Shown here in pieces: positions 47,205 through 57,299 of a DNA stretch of 64,000 bases. The stretch is taken from contig NZ_AYOZ01000060.1 of NCBI RefSeq assembly GCF_000508165.1, positions 143,435 to 207,434 of the forward strand. The letters run 5' to 3'. Position 1 is the stretch's first letter. The number at the start of each line of letters is the position of its first letter. The stretch is from Marinomonas profundimaris (GTDB lineage: Bacteria > Pseudomonadota > Gammaproteobacteria > Pseudomonadales > Marinomonadaceae). Below the pieces are notes generated by a model. The model was not told the DNA's origin. It worked only from the letters and a program-made list of their open reading frames with translations, and did no database searches. A program made the translations under genes and the position numbers.

Positions 47205-48268
47205 TAGCTAACCTCACGTGCTATACGCTCACCAATATGTTCAAGGTCAATAATATCATCTGCCAAATTGGCTTTCTCTATAGCCATTGGCATACCATAA
47301 ATAACGCAAGACTCTTCACTTTGAATCCAAACTCTAGAGCCTGAACTTTTTAGCATTCGAGCACCCTCACGACCATCTACACCCATACCAGTCATAACAA
47401 CAGATAATACTTTGCCCGGATAGCACTTGGATGCAGAACCAAACGTGACATCCACAGAAGGCTTATAATTCAGCCGCTCATCGCCATCCAAAATACGGAC
47501 ACAACCACCATTTCGAGGGTCAATCATCATCTGTTTCCCACCTGGAGCGAGTAATGCAACCCCGGCTTGAAGACGATCACCATCTTTCGCTTCTTTTACT
47601 GTGATCTGACAGATATTGTTTAAACGTTCTGCAAAAGCGCCCGTAAAAGCAGCAGGCATATGCTGAACGATCACAAGTGGCGCAGCAAAATCTTTAGGTA
47701 GCTTGCTTAATACAGCTTGCAATGCCATTGGTCCACCTGTTGATGTACCAATTGCAATAAGACTTACCCGTTTTCTTACGCGAGGAATAATAACGCCTCG
47801 CTCAGTCACTATGGGCTTAGGAACCTCTCGTGGCGCCAAGGCTTCAACAGGCTTTCTGCTGCCCGCCAATCGAGTCCTTGCAACCGCCAAAACTCGCTCA
47901 ACTAATGCTCGTTTAACCACCGTAGAATCACGAGAAATATCCTCGAAATTCTTCGGCATAAAATCAACAGCACCTGCCTCTAAAGCATCTAGAGTGACTT
48001 TTGCCCCCTCATGAGTTAATGAGGAAAACATAAGCACTGGTGTCGGCTTGATCTCCATTATATTCGCTACAGCGGCGATACCATCAAGCACTGGCATCTC
48101 GTAATCCATAGTAACAACATCAGGAGATAAAGACTGTACCTTATCTATCGCTTCGCGACCGTTGTTGGCGGTGCCAACAACGGTTAAGCGAGGATCTGCT
48201 TCGAAAATTTCAACAAGACGACGTCTAAAAAAACCAGAGTCATCAACAACCAGTACCTTTACAGGCAT
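47204..48268 (-). CDS. cheB: Chemotaxis methylesterase CheB
   Basis: CheB demethylates and deamidates receptors for adaptation. The N-terminal receiver (about 3-120) has Asp55 in VVTMDYEMPVLDG. The C-terminal catalytic domain (about 165-354) has the triad in IAIGTSTGGP (Ser), IVQHMPAAFTGAFAERL (His) and GMGVDGREGARML (Asp). 354 residues is normal. It lies 26 bases after cheA. No cheR is in the window. Confidence 0.96.
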   Translation of the reverse strand: MPVKVLVVDDSGFFRRRLVEIFEADPRLTVVGTANNGREAIDKVQSLSPDVVTMDYEMPVLDGIAAVANIMEIKPTPVLMFSSLTHEGAKVTLDALEAGAVDFMPKNFEDISRDSTVVKRALVERVLAVARTRLAGSRKPVEALAPREVPKPIVTERGVIIPRVRKRVSLIAIGTSTGGPMALQAVLSKLPKDFAAPLVIVQHMPAAFTGAFAERLNNICQITVKEAKDGDRLQAGVALLAPGGKQMMIDPRNGGCVRILDGDERLNYKPSVDVTFGSASKCYPGKVLSVVMTGMGVDGREGARMLKSSGSRVWIQSEESCVIYGMPMAIEKANLADDIIDLEHIGERIAREVS

Positions 48269-48294
48269 ATCACATCCCCTAAATGAAAACCTTA

Positions 48295-50532
48295 CTACCT
48301 TGATGCATAATTTTTAAGCATACTAGGTACATCCAGAATCAATGCAATACGACCATCACCGGTAATTGTTGCCCCAGCCACACCAGGTGTACCTTGCAAC
48401 ATTTTTCCTAATGGTTTTATAACCACCTCTTCCTGACCCACTAACTGATCAACAACAAAACCAACTTCATTCATGCCAACTTGAACCACAACAACATGAG
48501 CTTCAGCCGGTAAATCATCCTTACCGCTTCCTTTAACCAACCAACTTTTAAGATGGAAAATAGGTAAAGTTTTACCTCGAATAACAACGACTTGCTGACC
48601 ATCTACAATATTGGTTTTCTTCAAATTAAGATGGAATATCTCATTAACACTAACCAATGGGAAAGCAAAAGCTTGGTCGGCAAGAGTCACCATTAAAGTT
48701 GGCATGATGGCCAGAGTTAATGGCACCTTAATAATAAAGCGTGAACCTTGACCCAGAACCGATTTAATTTCTAAAGTACCATTTAATTGAGATATTTTGG
48801 TTTTCACCACATCCATCCCAACACCACGGCCAGAAACATCGGTAATCTCTACTTTTGTAGAAAAACCAGGTGCAAAAATCAGGTTAAACGCTTCTTCATC
48901 AGATAATCGATCTGCAGCATCAGCGTCCATCAGCCCCTTATTAACAGCGATGCCACGAAGGTGGTCAGCATCCATACCAGCACCATCGTCATCAATCGAC
49001 AACAATATATGGTCACCTTCTTGTTCGGCAGATAAAATAACCGTACCGACACGAGGTTTACCTTTGGCTTCGCGTGCATCAGGCCCTTCAACACCGTGAT
49101 CGACTGAGTTTCTCACCAAATGGACTAGTGGATCAGCCAATGCCTCAACTAAGTTTTTATCCAAATCCGTGTCTTCACCACGAAGAACAAGGTTAACCTC
49201 TTTCTTCATGTTACGAGCTAGATCTCGAACAACTCGAGGGAATCGCCCAAACACTTTTTTGATTGGCTGCATACGCGTTTTCATTACCGCGTTTTGCAAA
49301 TCTCCCGTTACAACATCAAGGTTTGATACCGCCTTCCCCATCGATTCATCTTCACTTTGAAGACCTAATCGAACTAGGCGGTTTCGAACAAGCACAAGCT
49401 CACCGACCATGTTCATGATGTCATCTAATCGCTTAGTATCAACTCGAACTGTGGCTTCTTGAGTAACAGGCGCATTGGCTGTTTTTTCTTTGGCTGGTTC
49501 AGGCTCAGCCGCTTTAGGTACTGGTTTAGCCACAGGTTTGGGTGCAGCTTTTGGTTTGGGTGCTGCTTTTGGTTCAGGCTTAGGTGCAGCTGGTTTCTCT
49601 GCTTTTTTAGCCCCATCCTTTTCCTGCAAACTATCTAAAAGAGATTCGAATTCATCTTCTGTAATCAAACCAGACTCTGCACCGGCCGGCGCACTGCCTT
49701 CCGCTTTCTTAGAATCTTTTGGCGATTTATCTTTCGCCTTACCAGATGAGTCATCTTCACCATGAAGCTTATCAAGTAATTGCTCGAATTCGTCTTCTGT
49801 TATTTCATCAGAAGACGCAGAAGTTGGCCCAGCTTTTTCCGCTGGCTCATCCTCAGCACCAGGAGCACCACTACCATGAAGTTGATTTAATAAAGCGTCA
49901 AACTCATCTTCAGTGATTTCATCATCCGTTTTTGGTGCTGCACCACTTGTACTTTTAGGTGCAGCGACTTCAGCAGGAGAATCCCCTAACGCGTCTAATA
50001 ACGACTCAAACTCATCATCAGAAATATCAACTGGCTCATCCGCATCCGAAGCACTGTCTGCAGCGCTCTCATCGACAGAAGAATCAAGTGACTCTTCAGA
50101 AATCTCTTCTTCACTTTCATCACCAGCAAGCTCTTCCGCTGTAGGAGGTGTTGCATAAGCACTCAGTGCTGCAATCAACTCTGGTGAAGCACGTTCAGGT
50201 TCACCACCAGCACGGACGACATCAAACATTTCGTTTACAGCATCAAGTGCCTGCAAAACAATATCCATTAGGTCAGAGTCTATTTGACGCTGCCCATTTC
50301 TTAAAATATCGAAAACGTTTTCTGCATAATGACAACAATCAACCAAAGCAGTTAATTGCAAGAAACCCGCGCCACCTTTTACAGTATGGAAACCACGAAA
50401 TATTGCATTAAGCAGTGGTTTATCTTCAGGGTTATTTTCCAAATCTACTAATTGCTCGGAAAGCTGCTCTAGAATCTCACCAGCTTCTACCAAAAAATCC
50501 TGTAGAATTTCTTCATCGACCTCGAAACTCAT
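48295..50532 (-). CDS. cheA: Chemotaxis histidine kinase CheA with four repeated acidic motifs in the linker
   Basis: 745 residues. P1 Hpt domain (about 1-110; phospho-acceptor His49 in RGFHTVKGGAGF), a long acidic linker (about 128-310), a Lys/Pro/Ala tract (about 307-345), P3 dimerisation (about 361-425; VDTKRLDDIMNMVGELV), P4 ATPase (LVRNSVDHG, DDDGAGM, GRGVGMDVV) and the P5 CheW-like domain (about 610-742). The linker holds four copies of a motif: DISDDEFESLLDAL (169-182), EITEDEFDALLNQLHG (205-220), EITEDEFEQLLDKLHG (243-258) and LITEDEFESLLDSL (289-302). A folded P2 CheY-binding domain is not evident, so these may substitute. It follows cheZ by 12 bases. Confidence 0.95.
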   Translation of the reverse strand: MSFEVDEEILQDFLVEAGEILEQLSEQLVDLENNPEDKPLLNAIFRGFHTVKGGAGFLQLTALVDCCHYAENVFDILRNGQRQIDSDLMDIVLQALDAVNEMFDVVRAGGEPERASPELIAALSAYATPPTAEELAGDESEEEISEESLDSSVDESAADSASDADEPVDISDDEFESLLDALGDSPAEVAAPKSTSGAAPKTDDEITEDEFDALLNQLHGSGAPGAEDEPAEKAGPTSASSDEITEDEFEQLLDKLHGEDDSSGKAKDKSPKDSKKAEGSAPAGAESGLITEDEFESLLDSLQEKDGAKKAEKPAAPKPEPKAAPKPKAAPKPVAKPVPKAAEPEPAKEKTANAPVTQEATVRVDTKRLDDIMNMVGELVLVRNRLVRLGLQSEDESMGKAVSNLDVVTGDLQNAVMKTRMQPIKKVFGRFPRVVRDLARNMKKEVNLVLRGEDTDLDKNLVEALADPLVHLVRNSVDHGVEGPDAREAKGKPRVGTVILSAEQEGDHILLSIDDDGAGMDADHLRGIAVNKGLMDADAADRLSDEEAFNLIFAPGFSTKVEITDVSGRGVGMDVVKTKISQLNGTLEIKSVLGQGSRFIIKVPLTLAIMPTLMVTLADQAFAFPLVSVNEIFHLNLKKTNIVDGQQVVVIRGKTLPIFHLKSWLVKGSGKDDLPAEAHVVVVQVGMNEVGFVVDQLVGQEEVVIKPLGKMLQGTPGVAGATITGDGRIALILDVPSMLKNYASR

Positions 50533-50544
50533 CCTCAGCTCCTT

Positions 50545-51333
50545 CTAGAAACCAAGACTTGATAGCAAGTCGTCTACTTCGTCTTGACTATTCAGTACTT
50601 CAGGGTTGTTTTGTTTATTAATAGCTGGGCCATGTCCACGAGTGTCATCGTGTTCAGACTCTTTCTCTGTATGTTCAATTCCGGAGATACTATCAACGCG
50701 TCCAGCAACAGCAACGAGATGTACAAGTTTTTCTTCTACGTCTCGAATTAAATCATTCACTCTAGCGATCACTTGACCTGTTAGGTCTTGATAACCTTGC
50801 TCTAGAAGAATTGTGTTGAGGTTTGAATGCAAGGTGGTGGCACTTTCATCCGCATAAGCTAAAAATATATCTATGCGTTTGTATAAGCTTCGAAACTCTT
50901 GTGGCGTTAAATCACGTTGAATTAAACGACTCCAATCCTTCCGTAACTCTCTAGCCTGCCCCTGCAACTCGCTTGCTACAGGAACACTACTATCGACCAT
51001 GTCCATGGTTTTATTGGCGGCAGCACTAGTCGTCTCAATAACATAATTTAATCGATCAGATGCATCGGAGATTTTAGTAGAAGAATCACCTCCGCCTTCA
51101 CCAACGACCAAATCCATTGAATCAACTTGAAAATCACGAATAGCGTCATGCAAACTTCGCGTCAAACACCCCACTTCGTTATAGAAGCTAGTATGACGTG
51201 CTTCACTTAACTCTTGGATTATCTTAATAGCACCACTAAAATCCCCTGTTTCCAGGTGATTCAGAAGCTCTACCGCACCGTCTTTTACTAGATTTTCAAA
51301 TTCCACTAGTCCGGACCCCAATACATTTGACAT
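50545..51333 (-). CDS. cheZ: Chemotaxis phosphatase CheZ
   Basis: CheZ dephosphorylates CheY-P. The long helical hairpin spans about 85-215, and the catalytic Gln182 lies in YQDLTGQVI. A flexible linker (about 216-245) leads to the C-terminal CheY-binding peptide NSQDEVDDLLSSLGF, nearly identical to the E. coli CheZ end. The 262 residues exceed E. coli CheZ (214), with the extra length at the N-terminus, as in Pseudomonas. It lies nine bases after cheY. Confidence 0.95.
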   Translation of the reverse strand: MSNVLGSGLVEFENLVKDGAVELLNHLETGDFSGAIKIIQELSEARHTSFYNEVGCLTRSLHDAIRDFQVDSMDLVVGEGGGDSSTKISDASDRLNYVIETTSAAANKTMDMVDSSVPVASELQGQARELRKDWSRLIQRDLTPQEFRSLYKRIDIFLAYADESATTLHSNLNTILLEQGYQDLTGQVIARVNDLIRDVEEKLVHLVAVAGRVDSISGIEHTEKESEHDDTRGHGPAINKQNNPEVLNSQDEVDDLLSSLGF

Positions 51334-51342
51334 CTAAAGCCC

Positions 51343-51735
51343 TTATTTTGCAGCGTCTATTCGTTCGAATATTTTCTCAATTTTTTCTTTGAGAGCAACT
51401 GCGGTAAAAGGCTTAACAACATAACCATTTACGCCCGCTTGTGCAGCAGAGATAATTTGGTCACGCTTAGCTTCTGCCGTTACCATAAGAACAGGGATAC
51501 TTTTCAATTTTTCATCAGCACGAACCGCACGAAGCAACTCAATACCTGTCATACCCGGCATATTCCAGTCGGTTACAAGAAAATCGATTGACCCAGCTTG
51601 AAGTATAGGTAACGCAGTCGTTCCATCATCCGCTTCAACTGTATTGGTAAACCCTAAATCCCGTAGTAAGTTTTTAATGATTCGTCTCATTGTCGAGAAA
51701 TCATCAACAATCAGGATCTTCATGTTTTTATCCAA
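51343..51735 (-). CDS. cheY: Chemotaxis response regulator CheY
   Basis: A single-domain receiver of 130 residues: acidic pocket VDD, phospho-acceptor Asp in [11 protein letters not shown], Thr in [10 protein letters not shown], Lys in YVVKPFTA. It binds FliM/FliN when phosphorylated. The start is taken as TTG at 51735 ([13 protein letters not shown]) because GGAGGG lies four bases upstream and Vibrio CheY begins [13 protein letters not shown]. The ATG at 51723, four codons later, has only a poor ribosome site. Confidence 0.95.
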   Translation of the reverse strand: MDKNMKILIVDDFSTMRRIIKNLLRDLGFTNTVEADDGTTALPILQAGSIDFLVTDWNMPGMTGIELLRAVRADEKLKSIPVLMVTAEAKRDQIISAAQAGVNGYVVKPFTAVALKEKIEKIFERIDAAK

Positions 51736-51778
51736 TGCACCCTCCACACCCCAAAGGTAATATTTCAAAACTCATAAT

Positions 51779-52516
51779 TTAATCTCGCCAATCACTTAAT
51801 CGAGCTCGCAATCGCATAGCCGCTTGGCTATGAATTTGACTGACTCTTGATTCACTGACACCTAAAACAGCACCAATTTCTTTTAAGTTCAACTCTTCAT
51901 TATAATAAAGAGATAAAACCATTTTTTCCCTTTCAGGAAGATTATCAATTTCTTCTGCTAGTTGACTCTGAAACCCACCTTCTTCTACCAAAGAATAAGG
52001 CGTATTTTCAAATTCTGAATCAACATATTCTAAATTAGTTGTATCAGAATCCAGCATTTCTTCATAGCTAAATAACTGAGTCGACATAGAAGAATGAATC
52101 ATTTCATGATATTCATCCATGCCAATTCCCATATGAGCGGACACTTCCATATCGGAAGCTTCTCGCCCTAATTTAGCCTCTAATTCTTTAATTGCGTTGG
52201 TAACAGCCCGTCCATTTCTTCGAACAGAACGCGGCGCCCAATCCGTTTTTCGCACTTCATCCATTATGGATCCGCGAATACGGATACCCGCATAGGTTTC
52301 AAAGCTAGCCCCTTTGGTAGACTCAAAGCGCTTATACGCTTCGATCAAACCCATCATGCCAGCCTGAATTAAATCATCAACATCCACACTATCCGGCAAA
52401 CGAGCCAATAGATGGTAGGCAATTTTTTTCACTAAATACCCATATTGCTCAACAATCGCATCAATCGAAAGTGTCGCTTTTTTAGAGTATGTGTTGTATC
52501 CATTTTTGGTCTGCAT
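51779..52516 (-). CDS. fliA: Flagellar sigma factor FliA (sigma-28)
   Basis: It directs late flagellar and chemotaxis transcription. Region 2 includes DDLIQAGMMGLIEAYKRF and GIRIRGSIMDEVRK; region 4 includes NEELNLKEIGAVLGVSESRVSQIHSQ in its helix-turn-helix. The ATG at 52516 gives 245 residues, the usual size; a TTG at 52564 would add 16 residues. A sigma-28 promoter that it should recognise is at 40976-41002. In Vibrio and Pseudomonas flhG/fleN lies between flhF and fliA; here flhF (52614) is followed directly by fliA. Confidence 0.95.
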   Translation of the reverse strand: MQTKNGYNTYSKKATLSIDAIVEQYGYLVKKIAYHLLARLPDSVDVDDLIQAGMMGLIEAYKRFESTKGASFETYAGIRIRGSIMDEVRKTDWAPRSVRRNGRAVTNAIKELEAKLGREASDMEVSAHMGIGMDEYHEMIHSSMSTQLFSYEEMLDSDTTNLEYVDSEFENTPYSLVEEGGFQSQLAEEIDNLPEREKMVLSLYYNEELNLKEIGAVLGVSESRVSQIHSQAAMRLRARLSDWRD

Positions 52517-52613
52517 AAAGTATTCTAAGCAACCTTTACCATTTAAGTTAGTTGCGCTAAACAAACTGTACTACATAGTTCAACGTAACGCTTTCAGTAA
52601 TAACATAATTTTA

Positions 52614-53903
52614 CTAACTACCATACTTTAGTGACCCATAAAGCTGACTGTAATGCTCAGCTGTATAAACAGCGCGGCTAATTAAGTTATGCGCTCTAGC
52701 AGGTTCAATATCATCCGGTATACGCTGCCCATCTGCTATATAAACAACAGGCAAGCCTTCTTCAATAACTACACTAATCGCCTCACCAAGTGAAGCAGAT
52801 TCATCCAACTTACTCAAAACACATCCATCCAATTGAACTTGCGAGTAAACATCGACAACCGTTTTCAAAACTTGCCTTTGACTCGTACAAGGCAGCACAA
52901 GAATCTTCTTTAAACTCGCACGCGCTCGCTTCATCATCAAAAGCTGCCGCTCTAGATTCGAATCTCTTGGATTCATTCCGGCAGTATCAACAAGAACCAA
53001 AGAATAATGCGCGTATTTTGCCAGCACTTCATTCAAATCTGAATATTCATTAACCACTTCAACTGGAACATTTAAAATACGACCAAAAGTTCTTAACTGT
53101 TCATGGGCAGCGATACGATAACTATCCGTCGTTATTAAAACCACACCGTCAGAGCCATGTTTTAAAACATGCTGAGCCGCTATTTTACCAATGGAGGTTG
53201 TTTTGCCTACGCCTGTTGGCCCCATGAAAGCAATACACCCCTTAAGCTCAGATGAACTAGAACGAACCGGAATATAATCTGCTAAATGAGCAAGAAGACG
53301 ATTCCAGTCATCCTCTCTCCCCTTTAAATCAATATCGTCAATTAATCTAGAAATAACAAAATCCGATAAACCCAACCCCTTTAGCTTTTCACGGGCACGC
53401 TGCTCAACAATATTAACTTTGGAGTCAGCCTGAACGGCATCTTGCTGGCGCTGCTCCAGCATAGCACGGACATTTTTAAGCTCTAGCTCCATTTCACGCA
53501 ACTGCTTAGCACTGTCGTTATTTCGTATAGACAACGCCTCTTCTACACGTGGATCTTCTTTATCTTCCGCAAGTGGCGGCATATTAAATTGTGGAGAAGC
53601 GTTTTGATGAGTCGGTTCAGAATGAGGAGCAGTAACCTTGGGAGCCGTTTGTTGCTTCGCTCGTTCAATACGTTCTAAATAATCTGAACTGGGGTCTGCG
53701 TACTGCTCAGCACGAGGAGCAGAAGGGCGCTTTGAAGCCATACTGGAAGGCAAAGAACCGTCATAATCTAAAGCGGCAACTATCTCTATCTCACCGGTAG
53801 GCAGACGCTGATTTGACAAGATGACCGCATCAGGGCCTACCGCATCACGAACCTTCCGTATCGCTTGCCGCATGTCAGGTGCTCGAAACCGCCTAATTTG
53901 CAT
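52614..53903 (-). CDS. flhF: Flagellar placement GTPase FlhF
   Basis: An SRP-type GTPase that selects the pole for flagellum assembly. An N-terminal B domain (about 1-50; RRFRAPDMRQAIRKVRDAVGPDAVIL), a variable linker (about 50-160), a helical N domain (about 160-215) and the G domain with P-loop GPTGVGKT (228-235), LVDTAGMNPRD and SKLDE. 429 residues is in range. It follows flhA by 101 bases with no clear sigma-54 site. No flhG is found next to it in this window. Confidence 0.95.
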   Translation of the reverse strand: MQIRRFRAPDMRQAIRKVRDAVGPDAVILSNQRLPTGEIEIVAALDYDGSLPSSMASKRPSAPRAEQYADPSSDYLERIERAKQQTAPKVTAPHSEPTHQNASPQFNMPPLAEDKEDPRVEEALSIRNNDSAKQLREMELELKNVRAMLEQRQQDAVQADSKVNIVEQRAREKLKGLGLSDFVISRLIDDIDLKGREDDWNRLLAHLADYIPVRSSSSELKGCIAFMGPTGVGKTTSIGKIAAQHVLKHGSDGVVLITTDSYRIAAHEQLRTFGRILNVPVEVVNEYSDLNEVLAKYAHYSLVLVDTAGMNPRDSNLERQLLMMKRARASLKKILVLPCTSQRQVLKTVVDVYSQVQLDGCVLSKLDESASLGEAISVVIEEGLPVVYIADGQRIPDDIEPARAHNLISRAVYTAEHYSQLYGSLKYGS

Positions 53904-54004
53904 GAATAACTCAATCCTTCCAGTTTATTTTTCTTACAAATCCATAGCTTACCGGAAAGATTCTAATAAATATAGAGACATTCCACCACCTAAATAAACA
54001 GTTT

Positions 54005-56125
54005 CTATTGTCCGATGACCCCCACTACAGTGATGCGTTTATGATCAGGGACTTCTTGATATGAAAGAACAGACATATTCACCATACCATAACGCATAAA
54101 ACGCGCCAACATAGGACGAATCGGAGCAGAAACAATCAATATTGGCGTATTTCCCATCGCCTCCTGCTGCTCTGCAGATTGACGAAGCGATGTTTGTAAT
54201 TGTTCAGCCATTTGCGGCTCTAAAATAAGCGCCTCTTCATTCTTGATACCAGACTGCTGACTTTGCTGAACTGTCTGCATGAGCATTTTCTCCAACTGAG
54301 GTTCAAGCGTTAACACTGGAATCTCTTCAATGCCATCGGCTAATGTTTGGATAATGAGTCGTGACAATGACGTACGAACAGCAGCCGTTAGTATCATAGG
54401 GTCCTGAGTCTTGGGCTGAACCCCCATTATTGATTCAGCAATAGTCCGCATATCCCGAAGAGGAACCCCTTCAATCAACAAGTTCTGCAAAACCTTGAGA
54501 AGCACACTTAGAGGAACGGTATTTGGCACCAACTCTTCAGCCAATTTAGGGTTATATTGCTTCAATAGACTTAACAATTGCTGAACTTCATCATGTCCAA
54601 TCAATTCATACGCATGCTTGTGCATAATCTGGTTAATGTGAGTAGCGACCACTGTACTCACGTCAACAACGGTATAACCAAAAGTCTGAGCCTGATCCCT
54701 TTTCTTAGGGTCAATCCAGACCGCATCCAAACCAAAAGATGGATCCTTCCCAGCAATACCGTCGATTATTCCAAACACCTGACCAGGGTCAATGGCTAAA
54801 TCCTTATCTGGATGCACTTCCGCCTCAGCCAAACTAACTCCCATGAGCGTCACTCGGTATGCATTCGGCATTAAATCCAGATTATCTCGAATATGCACAC
54901 TCGGCACCAAAAAGCCCAAGTCTTGAGATAGCTTTCGACGCACACCTTTAATGCGGGCCAACAACTCACCACCTTGGGTTTTATCCACCAGCGGTATCAA
55001 ACGATAACCGACTTCCAAACCCAACATATCAACAGGCGCCACATCATCCCAACTGAGGTCTTTCACCTCAGCCGGCATTGAACTGTCTGCAGAAGCCTTG
55101 CTCGGGCCAGTTTTCTTTCCCTTCTTCGATTTTTCTTTCTTTCGATATTCAAGAAAGTATGCAAGCCCACCTAAACACGCAGCCAAAGATAAAAAGGAAA
55201 AATGAGGCATACCAGGGACAATACCCATGATCGTCATAACACCTGCCGCTACATACAACGCCTTCGACGACCCAAACATTTGTCGTACGATTTGCGAGCC
55301 CATATCGCCAGTTTCATTGACACGGGTAACCATAATAGCGGCCGCAGTCGAAAGCATAAGTGACGGCAACTGCGCCACCAAACCATCACCGATGGTTAAC
55401 AGCGAATATCGCTCGATCGCCTCAGAGAAAGACAAATCATGCTGAGCCATACCGATAGCAAGACCGCCAATAATATTGATACCAAGTATCAACAGGCCTG
55501 CAATCGCATCACCCTTAACAAACTTCGAAGCACCATCCATTGAGCCATAAAATTCAGCCTCAGACGCAATCTCAATACGACGCTCTTTCGCTTGCTCAGC
55601 ATCGATCATACCGGCATTTAAATCTGCATCGATGGCCATCTGCTTACCCGGCATCGCATCCAGTGTAAAACGGGCACTCACCTCAGAAATACGCCCTGCC
55701 CCCTTTGTTACCACGGCGAAGTTAATAATCATCAAGATAGAAAATACGACAAAACCAACAACGTAGTTCCCTCCAATAACCACTTCACCAAAGGCCTGGA
55801 TCACTTTACCAGCCGCATCACCACCCTCATGCCCATTCAACAGGACCACTCGTGTTGACGCTACGTTAAGTGCAAGTCTCATCAAGGTAGATACAAGCAA
55901 GACCGTTGGAAAAACAGCAAAATCTAACGGTCGCATTGAATAAATAGCGACCAAGAGCACAACAATAGCCAGAGCAATATTAAACGTAAAAAGCACATCC
56001 AATAAAAACGCAGGAATGGGTAAAATCATCATCGCCAAAAGCGATAACAACAATATAGGAATACCTAGATTCCCACTAAATATACCTTGAACCTGCCCTG
56101 CAAGCCGACCGCGGTCAAAATTCAC
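54005..56125 (-). CDS. flhA: Flagellar export apparatus protein FlhA
   Basis: The main export gate subunit. Eight membrane helices lie in the first ~330 residues, with the FHIPEP-family segment (MRPLDFAVFPTVLLVSTLMRLALNVASTR, in part). The cytoplasmic domain (about 360-706) binds chaperone-substrate complexes. The start is GTG at 56125 with an AGGGAT ribosome site. 706 residues is normal. It follows flhB by 37 bases. Confidence 0.96.
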   Translation of the reverse strand: MNFDRGRLAGQVQGIFSGNLGIPILLLSLLAMMILPIPAFLLDVLFTFNIALAIVVLLVAIYSMRPLDFAVFPTVLLVSTLMRLALNVASTRVVLLNGHEGGDAAGKVIQAFGEVVIGGNYVVGFVVFSILMIINFAVVTKGAGRISEVSARFTLDAMPGKQMAIDADLNAGMIDAEQAKERRIEIASEAEFYGSMDGASKFVKGDAIAGLLILGINIIGGLAIGMAQHDLSFSEAIERYSLLTIGDGLVAQLPSLMLSTAAAIMVTRVNETGDMGSQIVRQMFGSSKALYVAAGVMTIMGIVPGMPHFSFLSLAACLGGLAYFLEYRKKEKSKKGKKTGPSKASADSSMPAEVKDLSWDDVAPVDMLGLEVGYRLIPLVDKTQGGELLARIKGVRRKLSQDLGFLVPSVHIRDNLDLMPNAYRVTLMGVSLAEAEVHPDKDLAIDPGQVFGIIDGIAGKDPSFGLDAVWIDPKKRDQAQTFGYTVVDVSTVVATHINQIMHKHAYELIGHDEVQQLLSLLKQYNPKLAEELVPNTVPLSVLLKVLQNLLIEGVPLRDMRTIAESIMGVQPKTQDPMILTAAVRTSLSRLIIQTLADGIEEIPVLTLEPQLEKMLMQTVQQSQQSGIKNEEALILEPQMAEQLQTSLRQSAEQQEAMGNTPILIVSAPIRPMLARFMRYGMVNMSVLSYQEVPDHKRITVVGVIGQ

Positions 56126-56162
56126 GCAAAATCCCTATGAAAGAAAAAAATACAACACATGA

Positions 56163-57299
56163 TCAACCACCGTCCCACTGAAACTCATCAGGTACATCTA
56201 AATTAGGCATGGCGTCAGGTCGAGGCGCACCCGTACGAGCATTACGCAGTTGATAAACATAGGCCAATAACTGAGCCACCACTTTAAATAACCCCTGAGG
56301 TATCTCCTCACCAATCTCAGTATGGTGATACACAGCCCTAGCTAAAGCCGGGGATTGTATCACAGGGATATCATAGTGATTGCCCACTTCACGAATTTTC
56401 AACGCTATGAAATCGCCACCTTTAGCAAGCAATACTGGCGCGACACCACCCGTTTGATCGTATTTTAAAGCCACGGAAAAATGTGTTGGGTTGGTAATAA
56501 TCACATCAGCATTTGGAACATCAGACATCATTCTATTCATGGCGGCCTGTCGTTGCATTTGACGAATTCTTCCCCGCACCAGAGGATCACCCTCCTGCTG
56601 CTTAAATTCATCCTTAACTTCTTGTTTGGTCATTTTTAGCTTTTCTTTATGTGACCAAACCTGGAAAGGCACATCGATAGCCGCAATGAGTGCCAAAGCG
56701 AGCGTGACAAAAATAAACGACCAAACAACAATATCAATACCATGCGCAATCGCCAATTGAATGGACTGGAAGGTCAACCCCAAGGTCTCCGGCAAAAAAT
56801 AATTCAACACAACCGTGGCAATAACACCGACAAGAGTCACTTTGGCAATCGCTTTTAGAAGCTCAACCAATGACTGAACCGAAAACATTCTTTTCAGCCC
56901 AGCAATGGGATTCATTTTACTCAACTTGGGTGTCAAAGGTTCCCAAGAAAAATTCAAACCACCCAAAGCAATACTGCCGATAACCCCTGCTGCTGCCAAC
57001 ACAGACATGAGCAACACCATAGAATCCATCATTGTGACGATAGACTCATAAAGGTGAAAAACCATGCGGCTCAGGTCAAACATGTCTGACCTATCCATCA
57101 CAAAATTAAAATCAAACAACAGCGCCAAATCACGTGCCAACAATGTTCCCGTGCCATACAAAGTGGCGGCAGCAACGATCAATAACAACGCAGAACTAAG
57201 GTCCTTAGATCGAGGTAAATTCCCCTTATTACGAGCATCCTGTAGTTTCTTACTACTGGCCCCTTCGGTTTTTTCACTACCGTCTTCATTCTCAGCCAT
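56163..57299 (-). CDS. flhB: Flagellar export switch protein FlhB
   Basis: A 378-residue gate protein with four membrane helices (about 36-55, 92-115, 148-170 and 190-210) and a cytoplasmic domain that cleaves itself at NPTH (270-273 in NPTHFSVALKYD), switching export from rod/hook to filament substrates after the FliK signal. It overlaps fliR by eight bases. Compare the free C-terminal domain protein at 42749-42997. Confidence 0.96.
   Translation of the reverse strand: MAENEDGSEKTEGASSKKLQDARNKGNLPRSKDLSSALLLIVAAATLYGTGTLLARDLALLFDFNFVMDRSDMFDLSRMVFHLYESIVTMMDSMVLLMSVLAAAGVIGSIALGGLNFSWEPLTPKLSKMNPIAGLKRMFSVQSLVELLKAIAKVTLVGVIATVVLNYFLPETLGLTFQSIQLAIAHGIDIVVWSFIFVTLALALIAAIDVPFQVWSHKEKLKMTKQEVKDEFKQQEGDPLVRGRIRQMQRQAAMNRMMSDVPNADVIITNPTHFSVALKYDQTGGVAPVLLAKGGDFIALKIREVGNHYDIPVIQSPALARAVYHHTEIGEEIPQGLFKVVAQLLAYVYQLRNARTGAPRPDAMPNLDVPDEFQWDGG

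Noticed and set aside
53904..54004. Sigma-54 promoter before flhF
   Set aside because: No TGGCAC-N5-TTGC-like pair with GG/GC spacing seen in the gap.
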